Shown here in pieces: positions 34,705 through 43,194 of a stretch of 64,000 nt of DNA. The translations under genes and the position numbers were made by a program. The stretch's first letter is position 1; the number at the start of each line of letters is the position of its first letter. Origin of the DNA: Dryocola clanedunensis (GTDB taxonomy: Bacteria > Pseudomonadota > Gammaproteobacteria > Enterobacterales > Enterobacteriaceae). The stretch is from NCBI RefSeq assembly GCF_025215155.1, contig NZ_JALHAM010000115.1, one strand, 5' to 3'. Under the pieces are notes generated by a model, which saw nothing but the letters and a program-made list of their open reading frames with translations, did no database searches and was not told the origin of the DNA.

Positions 34705-35415
34705 TTAAGGCATCATCCAGTTTGACACCAGCTTCTCATCCAGCTGCTCGGCTTTACCCTGAGCAACATTGCGGCCACGATGTAAAAGACAGAAGCGATC
34801 CGCGACGCGGTGAATGAACGATAACCGCTGCTCCACGAGCAAAATCGTCAGGCCAAAATCACGGTTCAGGCGGCGAACGATACCGCTAAGTTCGTGGATA
34901 AAACGTTGCCCACTCCCTGGCGTCGGTTCATCAAGGATCAGCAGCTTTGGCTCCGTCACCAGAGCTCTTGCCAGGGCGAGCCGCTGCTGCGAATCATATT
35001 GCAGTTCCCCCCCTCTGACGTGTCGCAGGGAATAGAGCTCGGGGAAAAGCTGATAGACCATATCGGGGATAGCCCTGGCGTGCTCGTTACCTGCCAGCAG
35101 CGCAATCTGCAGATTCTCCTCGACGCTGAGCTGGGAAAATAGACGGCGCTCCTGGGCAACATAGCTTATTCCCAGAGCCGCACGATCTTCAATGGGCCTG
35201 GCCAGCAGGTCCTGGGGCGGCTGGCCTGCCTCGTTCCAGGTGATGCTGCCGCTCTCTACCGGCAGATAACCGGTAATACAGTTCATCAGCGTGGTCTTGC
35301 CCATTCCAGGGGCGCCCAGCAGGCAGGTACATTCTCCTTTCGTCAGCTCCAGATCGAAGTTCCACAGGATATGCTTCTCGCCATAAAACTGATTAACAGC
35401 GCGTAAACTCAACAT
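34705..35415 (-). CDS. Orphan UrtE-like ABC transporter ATPase with altered signature motif
   Basis: A 236-residue protein most like UrtE, the second ATPase of the urea ABC importer (LivF family). Walker A is GAPGMGKTT (residues 34-42), a Q-loop glutamine lies in SYVAQERRLF, and Walker B LLILDEPTPG is present. The family signature LSGGQQ is replaced by LQYDSQQ within RGGELQYDSQQRLALARAL. No urtA, B, C or D is nearby; bioD-side genes and uvrB flank it. It may be a decaying remnant of a urt operon or a repurposed ATPase. Confidence 0.75.
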   Translation of the reverse strand: MLSLRAVNQFYGEKHILWNFDLELTKGECTCLLGAPGMGKTTLMNCITGYLPVESGSITWNEAGQPPQDLLARPIEDRAALGISYVAQERRLFSQLSVEENLQIALLAGNEHARAIPDMVYQLFPELYSLRHVRGGELQYDSQQRLALARALVTEPKLLILDEPTPGSGQRFIHELSGIVRRLNRDFGLTILLVEQRLSFIHRVADRFCLLHRGRNVAQGKAEQLDEKLVSNWMMP

Positions 35416-36195
35416 GCGTCAGCTCCTCACGACAGGGTAAACAGATAAAGCCAATAGTCGGGCTGTTGGCGGGCAATAAACCCATGACACCCAGGCTTCC
35501 TGCATCTCTCCCGAAGGAGGGGTTGAGTTCCTCTGTGTAAGCAGTGCAATTACCTTGCCATCTCCTGTAAGGAGAAGCAGAACAGGCCAGGTTTGGGAAT
35601 AGCCTCATAAATCTGGGGGAGGGGAAAGCCGCTGCCTCGTACCGAACCGTTCCGGTGCACTCTGTCAGTGCCTGGCTCTTCTCAATTTTGGTGCAGAAAA
35701 GTGCTCGGGTGAGCGGGATATATCCCGAATTTGTGAGCCGCCTCAAGCTGCCCGCTGCCGGCAAAAAAGGCGAACTTAATGGAAAAAAAATCCCGAAAAA
35801 TTTTTTTCAGGGTAAAAATACGGTTTGTGAGGATTTTTGCGAGCGGCTACCCAAAAGGCCTGGATGCACTTATCCACTATTCCTGTGGATAACCTTGTGC
35901 ATTAGAGTTAGAAAACTATCGGTGAACGAGAGCGGGCGCGGCTTGCGCGCGGATTGGCGCGAAACCGGTCTTTTGTGGAAAGTTGTTTAAATTTAGATGG
36001 TTAGATAAAAGCAATCCGTGTAAGAAAAGTGTCAAATATCCATCACTCACTTTCATTACACTGCTTGACAAATGTTAAATGCCAAAAAAATCTGGGGATA
36101 ACCCCTGAAGGCCAGTGATAAATTCCGCAGTTGATGAAATTGCACGCAAAGCACGCCATTATTTGGTGGCGTAATGGACAGACGGGAAGTTGGAA
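35416..36195. other. Long gap upstream of uvrB without a supported gene
   Basis: About 780 bases with no convincing coding sequence; the two open frames here (35393-35764 minus, 35655-35990 plus) show no family features and no good ribosome site. Visible landmarks are a pair of DnaA-box sequences at 35870-35892, a DnaA-like TGGGGATAA at 36093-36101, and TTGACA at 36065-36070, which may belong to a distal uvrB promoter. The stretch near 35416-35500 may hold a remnant of the lost neighbour of the UrtE-like gene. Confidence 0.6.
35870..35892. promoter_or_regulatory. Paired DnaA boxes upstream of uvrB
   Basis: TTATCCACT (plus strand, 35870-35878) and TGTGGATAA (35884-35892, a perfect TTATCCACA on the minus strand) face each other across 5 bases. 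The E. coli uvrB upstream region is known to bind DnaA. The effect here is inferred. Confidence 0.65.
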
Positions 36196-36211
36196 CTGGT
36201 TTTTCATCCAG
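36196..36211. promoter_or_regulatory. LexA (SOS) box of uvrB
   Basis: CTG-GTTTTTCATC-CAG fits the LexA consensus CTG-N10-CAG; the 20-base context AACTGGTTTTTCATCCAGTA differs from the E. coli uvrB box at very few positions. DNA damage should induce uvrB through it. Confidence 0.93.
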
Positions 36212-36220
36212 TATTAATTA

Positions 36221-36249
36221 CTGGCAAAAATTCCTGTGGCGAGTAAAAT
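36221..36249 (+). promoter_or_regulatory. uvrB proximal promoter
   Basis: CTGGCA (36221-36226) and TAAAAT (36244-36249) with 17-base spacing, 40 bases before the ATG, correspond to E. coli uvrB P1. Confidence 0.65.
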
Positions 36250-36288
36250 TATCCTCCGGCCCGCGAGTTCTTCACCAGGTAGCCCCGC

Positions 36289-38304
36289 ATGAGTAAAGCG
36301 TTCAAACTAAATTCCGCGTTCAAACCTTCAGGCGATCAGCCTGATGCCATCCGTCGTCTGGAAGAGGGGCTTGAAGATGGCCTTGCCCATCAGACGCTGC
36401 TGGGGGTAACCGGCTCAGGGAAAACCTTCACCGTGGCAAACGTGATTGCGGATTTGCAACGCCCCACGATGGTGCTGGCACCTAACAAAACCCTCGCGGC
36501 ACAGCTTTATGGCGAGATGAAAGAGTTCTTCCCGGACAATGCGGTCGAGTTTTTCGTCTCCTACTACGACTACTATCAGCCGGAAGCCTATGTCCCCAGC
36601 TCCGACACCTTCATCGAAAAAGACTCCTCCGTTAACGAACACATTGAACAGATGCGCCTGTCGGCGACCAAAGCGCTGTTGGAGCGTCGCGATGTGATCG
36701 TGGTGGCATCCGTTTCGGCGATCTACGGTCTGGGCGATCCGGATCTCTATCTGAAGATGATGCTGCACCTCACCAAAGGGATGATCATCGATCAGCGTTC
36801 AATTCTGCGCCGCCTGACCGAACTGCAATATTCCCGTAACGATCAAGCGTTCCAGCGCGGCACCTTCCGGGTTCGGGGTGAGGTTATCGACATTTTCCCG
36901 GCGGAATCTGACGATCTTGCCCTGCGCGTGGAGTTGTTTGACGAAGAAGTTGAACGCCTTTCACTGTTTGATCCCTTAACAGGGCAGGTTGACCAGGCGA
37001 TCCAGCGCTTCACTGTCTATCCAAAAACGCACTATGTGACGCCGCGTGAACGTATCCTGCAGGCCATGGAAGAGATCAAAGTCGAACTGGCAGACAGACG
37101 CAAGGTGCTGCTGGCCAACAACAAATTGCTTGAAGAGCAACGTTTAACCCAGCGGACACAGTTCGATTTAGAGATGATGAACGAGCTGGGATACTGTTCG
37201 GGCGTCGAAAACTACTCGCGCTTCCTGTCGGGACGCGGGCCGGGCGAAGCTCCTCCGACGCTGTTTGACTACCTGCCTGCGGATGGCCTGCTGGTAGTGG
37301 ATGAATCCCACGTTACTATCCCACAGATCGGCGGCATGTACCGTGGGGACAGGGCACGTAAAGAGACGCTGGTTGAATATGGCTTCCGCCTGCCTTCCGC
37401 GCTGGATAACCGTCCGCTTAAATTTGAAGAGTTCGAAGCGCTCGCTCCACAAACCATTTATGTCTCCGCAACGCCCGGTAACTACGAGCTGGAGAAATCC
37501 GGTGACGACATCGTCGATCAGGTCGTACGTCCAACCGGCCTGCTTGATCCCATCATTGAAGTACGCCCGGTGGCCACCCAGGTTGACGATCTGCTCTCGG
37601 AGATCCGTAAACGCGTCGAAATTAACGAGCGCGTGCTGGTCACCACGCTCACCAAACGCATGGCGGAAGACCTGACTGAGTATCTGGAAGAGCACGGCGA
37701 GAAGGTGCGTTACCTGCACTCAGATATCGATACGGTAGAACGTATGGAGATCATCCGCGATTTGCGCCTTGGGGAGTTCGACGTGCTCGTCGGTATCAAC
37801 CTGCTGCGTGAGGGGCTGGATATGCCGGAAGTCTCGCTGGTGGCGATTCTCGACGCAGATAAAGAGGGCTTCCTGCGTTCGGAGCGATCTCTCATCCAGA
37901 CCATCGGTCGTGCGGCGCGTAACGTTAACGGTAAAGCCATTCTGTACGGTGACAAAATTACCCCGTCCATGTCGAAGGCGATTGGCGAAACGGAGCGTCG
38001 TCGCGAGAAGCAGCAGCACTACAACGAAGAAAACGGCATCACGCCGCAGGGTCTGAACAAGAAAGTGGTGGATATCCTGCAGCTCGGCGAGGGGATGGCG
38101 AAAACCAAAGGTCGTATGAAGAGCAAAGCGCGCAGCGTGATTGAAGACGACGAAATCATCCTCACGCCGAAAGCGCTGCAGCAGAAAATCCATCAGCTGG
38201 AAGCCAAAATGCTGGAACATGCCCAGAACCTTGAATTTGAAGAGGCGGCACAGGTGCGCGACCAGCTCCATCAGCTGCGGGATCTGTTTATTGCGGCATC
38301 CTGA
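36289..38304 (+). CDS. uvrB: Excinuclease ABC subunit B
   Basis: UvrB verifies damage after UvrA loading and guides UvrC incision. The 671-residue protein has Walker A GVTGSGKT (residues 39-46), the beta-hairpin YYDYYQPEAY (92-101) that probes DNA strands, helicase motifs including DESH and QTIGRAARN, and a C-terminal UVR domain (HQLEAKMLEHAQNLEFEEAA). It is two residues shorter than E. coli UvrB. The start ATG follows CCAGGTAG. Confidence 0.98.
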   Translation: MSKAFKLNSAFKPSGDQPDAIRRLEEGLEDGLAHQTLLGVTGSGKTFTVANVIADLQRPTMVLAPNKTLAAQLYGEMKEFFPDNAVEFFVSYYDYYQPEAYVPSSDTFIEKDSSVNEHIEQMRLSATKALLERRDVIVVASVSAIYGLGDPDLYLKMMLHLTKGMIIDQRSILRRLTELQYSRNDQAFQRGTFRVRGEVIDIFPAESDDLALRVELFDEEVERLSLFDPLTGQVDQAIQRFTVYPKTHYVTPRERILQAMEEIKVELADRRKVLLANNKLLEEQRLTQRTQFDLEMMNELGYCSGVENYSRFLSGRGPGEAPPTLFDYLPADGLLVVDESHVTIPQIGGMYRGDRARKETLVEYGFRLPSALDNRPLKFEEFEALAPQTIYVSATPGNYELEKSGDDIVDQVVRPTGLLDPIIEVRPVATQVDDLLSEIRKRVEINERVLVTTLTKRMAEDLTEYLEEHGEKVRYLHSDIDTVERMEIIRDLRLGEFDVLVGINLLREGLDMPEVSLVAILDADKEGFLRSERSLIQTIGRAARNVNGKAILYGDKITPSMSKAIGETERRREKQQHYNEENGITPQGLNKKVVDILQLGEGMAKTKGRMKSKARSVIEDDEIILTPKALQQKIHQLEAKMLEHAQNLEFEEAAQVRDQLHQLRDLFIAAS

Positions 38305-38321
38305 GAACAGTGTCGGGTGAC

Positions 38322-38370
38322 GCTTTCGTTTTCCCCATCTCCCTTTTAGGGAGAGGGCCGGGGTGAGGGT
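38322..38370. repeat. Intergenic palindromic repeat between uvrB and ybhK
   Basis: CTCCC-TTTTA-GGGAG and the neighbouring GGGCCGGGGTGAGGG are typical of interspersed palindromic sequences in enteric intergenic regions. It sits between convergent genes and may help end both transcripts; there is no clear T run. Confidence 0.5.
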
Positions 38371-38374
38371 AAAA

Positions 38375-39283
38375 TCATCCCAGAGTCTGAATCGCTTTCT
38401 CAAGCGCCTGGCGCAGAAGATGACGGTCGTGTCGATAGGGAATATCGCTGGCTTCAAGCGGCTCCTGAATTACTACGCGATCCTGTACGTCACAGACATC
38501 TTCATGCGGGCCAACCACCACCGCATCGATGATTCGTTTTCCGACCCGCTGCTCCATAATGTCCAGCTTATTCTTTAGGCTCAGGCTGGCCGCCGCCACG
38601 CTCAGCTCGCGTCCCAGATTATCGATATACACCACTGGCGCAGGCGTTCGGCGCAGCGCCTGATCCATATCTTCAAGCAGCAGCAGCGGCATCAGGCTGG
38701 TATAAAAACTTCCCGGACCAATGAGAATCAGGTCCGCTTCGGCAATGGCTTCTACCGCTTCGCGCGTCGCATGGGCTTTCGGGTAGAGCATCAGCTCCTG
38801 CGGTGGTGAAGCGAGGTTGTCGATATTCACTTCGCCGTAGACAAAATGGCCGTCCGCATCGGTAGCCATCAGATCTACCGGCTGCTCGGACATCGGAATC
38901 AACAATGCATCGACCTTAAGCAGGTTGCGAATGAGATTAATGGCTTCCAGAGGCCGCACGCTCAGGTGATCCAGAGCCTTTAACATTAGATTTCCAAGGT
39001 TATGACCGGAAAGCTCGCCGTTACCGCCAAAACGATACTCAAACATTGCAGATGCGACGCTGGGCTCGGTAATTAGCTGGTTTAAACAGTTGCGCATATC
39101 GCCCCAGGCGATACCACCTTCAGAGCGTCGAATACGTCCGGTGGAACCGCCGTTATCGGTGGTTGTCACAATACCGGTCAGGCGTGACCCCATAGACGAA
39201 AGGGAGGACATCACCCGGCCAAGACCGTGTCCACCGCCGAGTGCTACTACCCGATCAAGATCCGCAAACGTGCGACTGCGCAT
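38375..39283 (-). CDS. ybhK: YvcK/CofD-family protein YbhK
   Basis: A 302-residue member of the gluconeogenesis-factor (YvcK) family, related in fold to the 2-phospho-lactate transferase CofD. Motifs include ALGGGHGLGR near residue 15, TTDNGGSTGRIR near residue 42 and IGPGSFYTSLMP near residue 190. It binds nucleotide-sugars in Bacillus homologues; the enteric role is not defined. It is divergent from moaA with a 323-base regulatory gap. Confidence 0.93.
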   Translation of the reverse strand: MRSRTFADLDRVVALGGGHGLGRVMSSLSSMGSRLTGIVTTTDNGGSTGRIRRSEGGIAWGDMRNCLNQLITEPSVASAMFEYRFGGNGELSGHNLGNLMLKALDHLSVRPLEAINLIRNLLKVDALLIPMSEQPVDLMATDADGHFVYGEVNIDNLASPPQELMLYPKAHATREAVEAIAEADLILIGPGSFYTSLMPLLLLEDMDQALRRTPAPVVYIDNLGRELSVAAASLSLKNKLDIMEQRVGKRIIDAVVVGPHEDVCDVQDRVVIQEPLEASDIPYRHDRHLLRQALEKAIQTLG

Positions 39284-39420
39284 AGCTGTTCCTTATGAAA
39301 ACTCTCCGGCTTAAGGTAGCGTAAAAGCGCCGAAAAAACGATGCAGGCTCTGGGGTTAATGATGTATATCAAGGTAAAAGTTAACTTTTCGCGTACTCTG
39401 TGTCGAAATTGAACGATTAG

Positions 39421-39448
39421 TTCGTTATGTATAGATTTATATAACGAA
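39421..39448. promoter_or_regulatory. ModE site upstream of the moa operon
   Basis: TTCGTTAT-GTATAGATTTAT-ATAACGAA has perfect 8-base inverted arms and resembles the ModE site at 22098. In E. coli ModE-molybdate activates moaABCDE from a site in this position. It lies about 160 bases before moaA. Confidence 0.82.
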
Positions 39449-39495
39449 AGCTGCTATGGCGAACCTGTTCCCAACGCGCTACTATCGTTAAACAC

Positions 39496-39606
39496 ACACT
39501 AAGCCTCTGGACCTAAATCGTAAGACAAGGTGCTTTGGCCGTGACCCTCCCGGTCACCAGGGTGCAGAAAGAAATGCCTGCATCTCCCGTATTTGGAAAG
39601 GTGTTT
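39496..39606 (+). ncRNA. Molybdenum cofactor riboswitch in the moaA leader
   Basis: The leader carries the blocks GGTGCTTTGGCCGTGACCCTCCCGG (beginning near 39529), CACCAGGGTGCAGAAAG and TGCCTGCATCTCCCGTATTTGGAAAGGTG, nearly the E. coli moa leader, including the paired CUCCCG elements and the segment that reaches the moaA ribosome site (GGAAAGG). By known function, Moco binding would reduce moa translation. The 5' limit is approximate. Confidence 0.88.
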
Positions 39607-40596
39607 ATGGCTCCACAACTGACCGATGCGTTTGCGCGCAAGTTCTTCTATCTGCGTCTGTCCATCACCGACGTCTGCAACTTCCGTTGCAACTATTGCC
39701 TGCCCGACGGCTACAAGCCGCACGGCGTGGCGAATAAAAGTTTCCTCAACGTCGATGAAATTCGCCGTGTTACCCGTGCCTTTGCCGCACTGGGGACGGA
39801 AAAAGTCCGTCTCACCGGCGGCGAACCCTCATTACGTCGTGATTTCCCCGAAATCATTGCCGCCGTCCGTGAAAACGCAGCCATTCGTCAGCTGGCGGTG
39901 ACCACCAATGGCTATCGCCTGGCTCGCGACGTACAGCAATGGCGCGATGCGGGATTGACTGCCGTTAACGTCAGCGTCGATAGCCTCGATGCCCGCCAGT
40001 TTCACGCCATTACCGGGCAGGACAAATTCCGCCAGGTGATGGACGGTATTGACGCGACCTTTGCCGCCGGATTCACAAAAGTAAAAGTGAATACGGTGCT
40101 GATGCGTGGCGTAAACAGTCATGAGCTGGAGACCTTCCTCGCGTGGATTAAACCGCGTCCCATTCAGCTGCGCTTTATCGAACTGATGGAAACCGGCGAC
40201 GGCGGCGAACTGTTCCGTAAATACCATATTTCCGGCACCACTATCCGCGATCAGCTGCTACAACGCGGCTGGGTACGTCAGCTAAGCGGCCGTAGCGATG
40301 GCCCGGCGCAGGTCTTTTGCCACCCGGATTACGAAGGCGAAATTGGCCTGATCATGCCGTATGAAAAAGACTTTTGCGCCACCTGCAACCGCCTGCGCGT
40401 CTCTTCCGTCGGCAACCTTCATCTGTGCCTGTTTGGCGACGGCGGCATCTCCCTGCGCGATTTGTTAGCGGACGATGCGCAGAGTGAGGCGCTTGAAGCG
40501 CGGATCTCATCGGCGCTGGCCCAGAAAAAACAAACCCATTTCCTGCATGACGGTCATACCGGCATCACACAAAACCTGTCCTATATTGGTGGATAG
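39607..40596 (+). CDS. moaA: GTP 3',8-cyclase MoaA
   Basis: MoaA rearranges GTP in the first step of molybdopterin synthesis. The 329-residue radical-SAM protein has CNFRCNYC (C24, C28, C31) for the SAM cluster, CATC and a later Cys in LHLCLF for the second cluster, and the C-terminal GG needed for activity. I chose ATG 39607 (MAPQLTDAF) for family length and for GGAAAGG upstream; the frame opens earlier, but only within the riboswitch. Confidence 0.97.
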   Translation: MAPQLTDAFARKFFYLRLSITDVCNFRCNYCLPDGYKPHGVANKSFLNVDEIRRVTRAFAALGTEKVRLTGGEPSLRRDFPEIIAAVRENAAIRQLAVTTNGYRLARDVQQWRDAGLTAVNVSVDSLDARQFHAITGQDKFRQVMDGIDATFAAGFTKVKVNTVLMRGVNSHELETFLAWIKPRPIQLRFIELMETGDGGELFRKYHISGTTIRDQLLQRGWVRQLSGRSDGPAQVFCHPDYEGEIGLIMPYEKDFCATCNRLRVSSVGNLHLCLFGDGGISLRDLLADDAQSEALEARISSALAQKKQTHFLHDGHTGITQNLSYIGG

Positions 40597-40620
40597 CGTC
40601 AAAAATTAAGGAGAATAAGT

Positions 40621-41133
40621 ATGAGTCAGGTAAGCGAAGCGTTTATCCCGGCACGTATTGCCATTTTGACGGTCTCCGGCCGCCGTACCGAGGAAGATGA
40701 CACCTCTGGCCACTATCTTCACGAATCCGCAACCGAAGCAGGCCACGAGGTTGTAGACAAAGCCATTGTGAAAGAGAATCGCTACGCGATCCGCGCCCAG
40801 GTATCCCAGTGGATTGCCAGCGAGAACGTGCAGGTAGTCCTGATCAACGGCGGCACAGGTTTTACCGATGGCGACCAGGTCCCCGAAGCGCTTCTGCCAC
40901 TTTTCGATCGTGAAATAGAAGGTTTTGGCGAGCTTTTCCGCATGCTTTCCTACGAAGAGATCGGCACCTCTACGTTGCAGTCCCGTGCCGTAGCAGGGAT
41001 GGCCAATCGTACGCTGATTTTTGCCATGCCCGGCTCGACGAAAGCCTGTCATACCGCATGGGAAAACATCATTCTTCAGCAGCTGGATGCCACCCAGCGT
41101 CCCTGCAACTTCCATCCCCACATCAAGAAATAG
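40621..41133 (+). CDS. moaB: Molybdenum cofactor biosynthesis protein B
   Basis: A 170-residue MogA/MoaB-fold protein with ILTVSGRRTEEDDTSG near the start, the LINGGTGFTDGDQ motif near residue 80 and MPGSTKA near 140. It resembles MogA, which adenylylates molybdopterin, but E. coli MoaB appears dispensable. AAGGAG precedes the ATG. Second gene of moaABCDE. Confidence 0.96.
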   Translation: MSQVSEAFIPARIAILTVSGRRTEEDDTSGHYLHESATEAGHEVVDKAIVKENRYAIRAQVSQWIASENVQVVLINGGTGFTDGDQVPEALLPLFDREIEGFGELFRMLSYEEIGTSTLQSRAVAGMANRTLIFAMPGSTKACHTAWENIILQQLDATQRPCNFHPHIKK

Positions 41134-41136
41134 ACT

Positions 41137-41622
41137 ATGTCGCAACTGACCCATATTAACGCCGCCGGCGAAGCGCACATGGTGGACGTTTCCACTAAAA
41201 ATGAGACCGTGCGCGAAGCCCGTGCCGAAGCCTTTGTCACCATGCAGGCCGCTACGCTTGCGATGATTGTCGACGGCAGCCACCACAAAGGTGATGTGTT
41301 TGCCACCGCACGTATCGCGGGCATTCAGGCCGCTAAGCGCACATGGGAACTGATCCCGCTGTGCCATCCACTGCTGCTGAGCAAAGTGGAAGTTAATCTC
41401 GAAGCTGAAACTGAGCACAACCGTGTGCGTATCGAAGCCGTGTGCCGTCTGACAGGGAAAACTGGCGTGGAGATGGAAGCGTTAACTGCCGCTTCCGTTG
41501 CCGCGCTAACGATCTACGACATGTGCAAAGCGGTGCAGAAAGACATGGTCATCGGCCCGGTTCGTCTGCTGACCAAAAGCGGCGGCAAATCCGGAGACTT
41601 TAAGGCGGACAGTCATGATTAA
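41137..41622 (+). CDS. moaC: Cyclic pyranopterin monophosphate synthase MoaC
   Basis: MoaC converts 3',8-cyclo-GTP to cyclic pyranopterin monophosphate. The 161-residue product has the family motifs MVDVSTKNETVREA near residue 13, LIPLCHPL near residue 73 and GVEMEALTAAS plus DMCKAVQKDM in the active-site region. It overlaps moaD by 8 bases. Confidence 0.97.
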   Translation: MSQLTHINAAGEAHMVDVSTKNETVREARAEAFVTMQAATLAMIVDGSHHKGDVFATARIAGIQAAKRTWELIPLCHPLLLSKVEVNLEAETEHNRVRIEAVCRLTGKTGVEMEALTAASVAALTIYDMCKAVQKDMVIGPVRLLTKSGGKSGDFKADSHD

Positions 41623-41860
41623 CGTTTTGTTCTTTGCCCAGGTTCGTGAGCTCGTGGACTGCGATAAACTGCAGCTCGACGCAACGTTTAACGATGTAGA
41701 ACAGCTGCGTGAACAGCTGGCAGCCAAAAGCGACCGTTGGGCGCTGGCACTCGAGCCAGGCAAGCTTCTGGCCGCGGTAAACCAGACGCTGGTCAGTTTC
41801 GATCACAAGCTTGCCGACGGCGACGAAGTCGCTTTCTTCCCACCGGTGACGGGAGGCTGA
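41615..41860 (+). CDS. moaD: Molybdopterin synthase sulfur carrier subunit
   Basis: An 81-residue ubiquitin-fold protein ending in the GG motif that is thiocarboxylated by MoeB and donates sulfur in molybdopterin synthase. The start MINVLFFAQVRELV and end FPPVTGG are typical. It overlaps moaC and lies one base before moaE. Confidence 0.97.
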   Translation: MINVLFFAQVRELVDCDKLQLDATFNDVEQLREQLAAKSDRWALALEPGKLLAAVNQTLVSFDHKLADGDEVAFFPPVTGG

Positions 41861-41861
41861 A

Positions 41862-42317
41862 ATGAGCGATAACACTCGTATTCGCGTCGGCCATGAGAAT
41901 TTTAGCGTGGGTGATGAGTATCAGTGGTTGTCACAGTGCGACGAAGACGGCGCGGTCGTGACCTTCACCGGCAAGGTGCGCAACCACAACCTGGGCGACA
42001 GCGTGAAAGCCTTAACGCTTGAGCATTACCCGGGAATGACTGAAAAAGCGTTAGCGGAAATTATCGAAGAGGCTCGTGAGCGCTGGCCGTTGCAACGCGT
42101 GTCTGTCATCCACCGTATCGGTGAGCTGTGTCCGGGCGATGAAATCGTCTTTGTCGGCGTGACCGGCGCGCACCGCAGCTCAGCCTTCGAAGCAGCGCAG
42201 TTCATGATGGATTATCTGAAAACGCGCGCGCCGTTCTGGAAGCGTGAAGCCACGCCGGAAGGGGATCGCTGGGTAGAATCCCGGGATACGGACAAGCAGG
42301 CGGCGAAACGCTGGTAA
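41862..42317 (+). CDS. moaE: Molybdopterin synthase catalytic subunit
   Basis: MoaE transfers two sulfurs from MoaD to cyclic pyranopterin monophosphate. The 151-residue protein keeps the GAVVTFTGKVRNHN and LEHYPGM motifs, HRIGEL, and KTRAPFWKRE containing active-site lysines. The N-terminal 15 residues differ from E. coli. GGGAGGC precedes the ATG; last gene of the moa operon. Confidence 0.97.
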   Translation: MSDNTRIRVGHENFSVGDEYQWLSQCDEDGAVVTFTGKVRNHNLGDSVKALTLEHYPGMTEKALAEIIEEARERWPLQRVSVIHRIGELCPGDEIVFVGVTGAHRSSAFEAAQFMMDYLKTRAPFWKREATPEGDRWVESRDTDKQAAKRW

Positions 42318-42406
42318 CATGCACCCGCGTGCAGTTGTGTTAATCTTAAACATGGTAGGCTTTCAAGCCTGAAATTCGGTCAACGTAATTCACTTAAGGA
42401 AGCATC

Positions 42407-43117
42407 ATGGATCGATTCCCCCGCTCCAATGACACTATTGTTCAGCAGGCACGAACTGGTTTGCAGGCCTACATGGCGCAAGTCTATGGCTGGATGACCT
42501 GCGGGCTGCTGCTCACCGCGTTTGTTGCCTGGTATGCCGCCAACACCCCAACGGTGATGGAATTTGTCTTCTCCAGCAAAATCACCTTCTTTGGTTTGAT
42601 TATTGTTCAGCTGGGTCTGGTGTTCGTGCTGTCCGGCATGGTGCATAAGCTGAGCGCCGGTATGGCGACCACGCTGTTCATGCTCTATTCCGCGCTGACG
42701 GGCCTGACGCTCTCCAGCATCTTTATCGTCTACACCTATTCGTCCATTGCCAGCACCTTCGTGGTGGCGGGCGGCATGTTTGGTGCCATGAGCCTTTACG
42801 GTTATACCACCAAGCGTGACCTGAGCGGCTTCGGCAATATGTTGTTTATGGCGTTGATCGGTATCGTGCTGGCGTCGCTGGTCAACATCTGGCTGAAAAG
42901 CACGGCGCTGATGTGGGCTGTTACCTATATCGGGGTGATCGTGTTTGTAGGCCTGACGGCGTACGACACTCAGAAACTGAAAAACATCGGTGAGCAGATT
43001 GACGTGCGCGACACGCAGAACATGCGCAAGTACTCCATTCTTGGCGCGCTGACGCTGTATCTGGACTTCATCAACCTGTTCCTGATGCTGCTGCGTATTT
43101 TCGGCAACCGTCGCTAA
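42407..43117 (+). CDS. ybhL: BAX-inhibitor-1 family membrane protein YbhL
   Basis: A 236-residue membrane protein with about seven helices and the family motif YDTQKLK near residue 185. BI-1 proteins form pH-sensitive ion leaks in some homologues; the enteric role is not known. The start ATG follows AAGGAAG. A strong hairpin closes the gene. Confidence 0.93.
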   Translation: MDRFPRSNDTIVQQARTGLQAYMAQVYGWMTCGLLLTAFVAWYAANTPTVMEFVFSSKITFFGLIIVQLGLVFVLSGMVHKLSAGMATTLFMLYSALTGLTLSSIFIVYTYSSIASTFVVAGGMFGAMSLYGYTTKRDLSGFGNMLFMALIGIVLASLVNIWLKSTALMWAVTYIGVIVFVGLTAYDTQKLKNIGEQIDVRDTQNMRKYSILGALTLYLDFINLFLMLLRIFGNRR

Positions 43118-43123
43118 GACTTA

Positions 43124-43160
43124 TACCCCACCCAGACAAAAGTCTGGTGGGGTAATTTAA
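43124..43160 (+). terminator. Terminator of ybhL
   Basis: ACCCCACCCAGAC and GTCTGGTGGGGT pair with one bulged base around AAAA and are followed by AATTTAAA. A plausible, slightly imperfect rho-independent terminator. Confidence 0.65.
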
Positions 43161-43194
43161 AAAGAGGGCATAACGACTGGTGTAAAAAATCCAT

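Noticed and set aside
35640..35700. NtrC-like TTGGTGCA and a GGCAC...GTGC string suggesting a sigma-54 promoter for the UrtE-like gene
   Set aside because: The spacing between the GG and GC elements is 12 rather than the required 10, and only one half of an NtrC site is present.
35655..35990. A 111-codon plus-strand frame, and the minus-strand frame 35393-35764
   Set aside because: Low-complexity composition, no ribosome site and no recognisable domain; the minus-strand frame overlaps the start of the UrtE-like gene.
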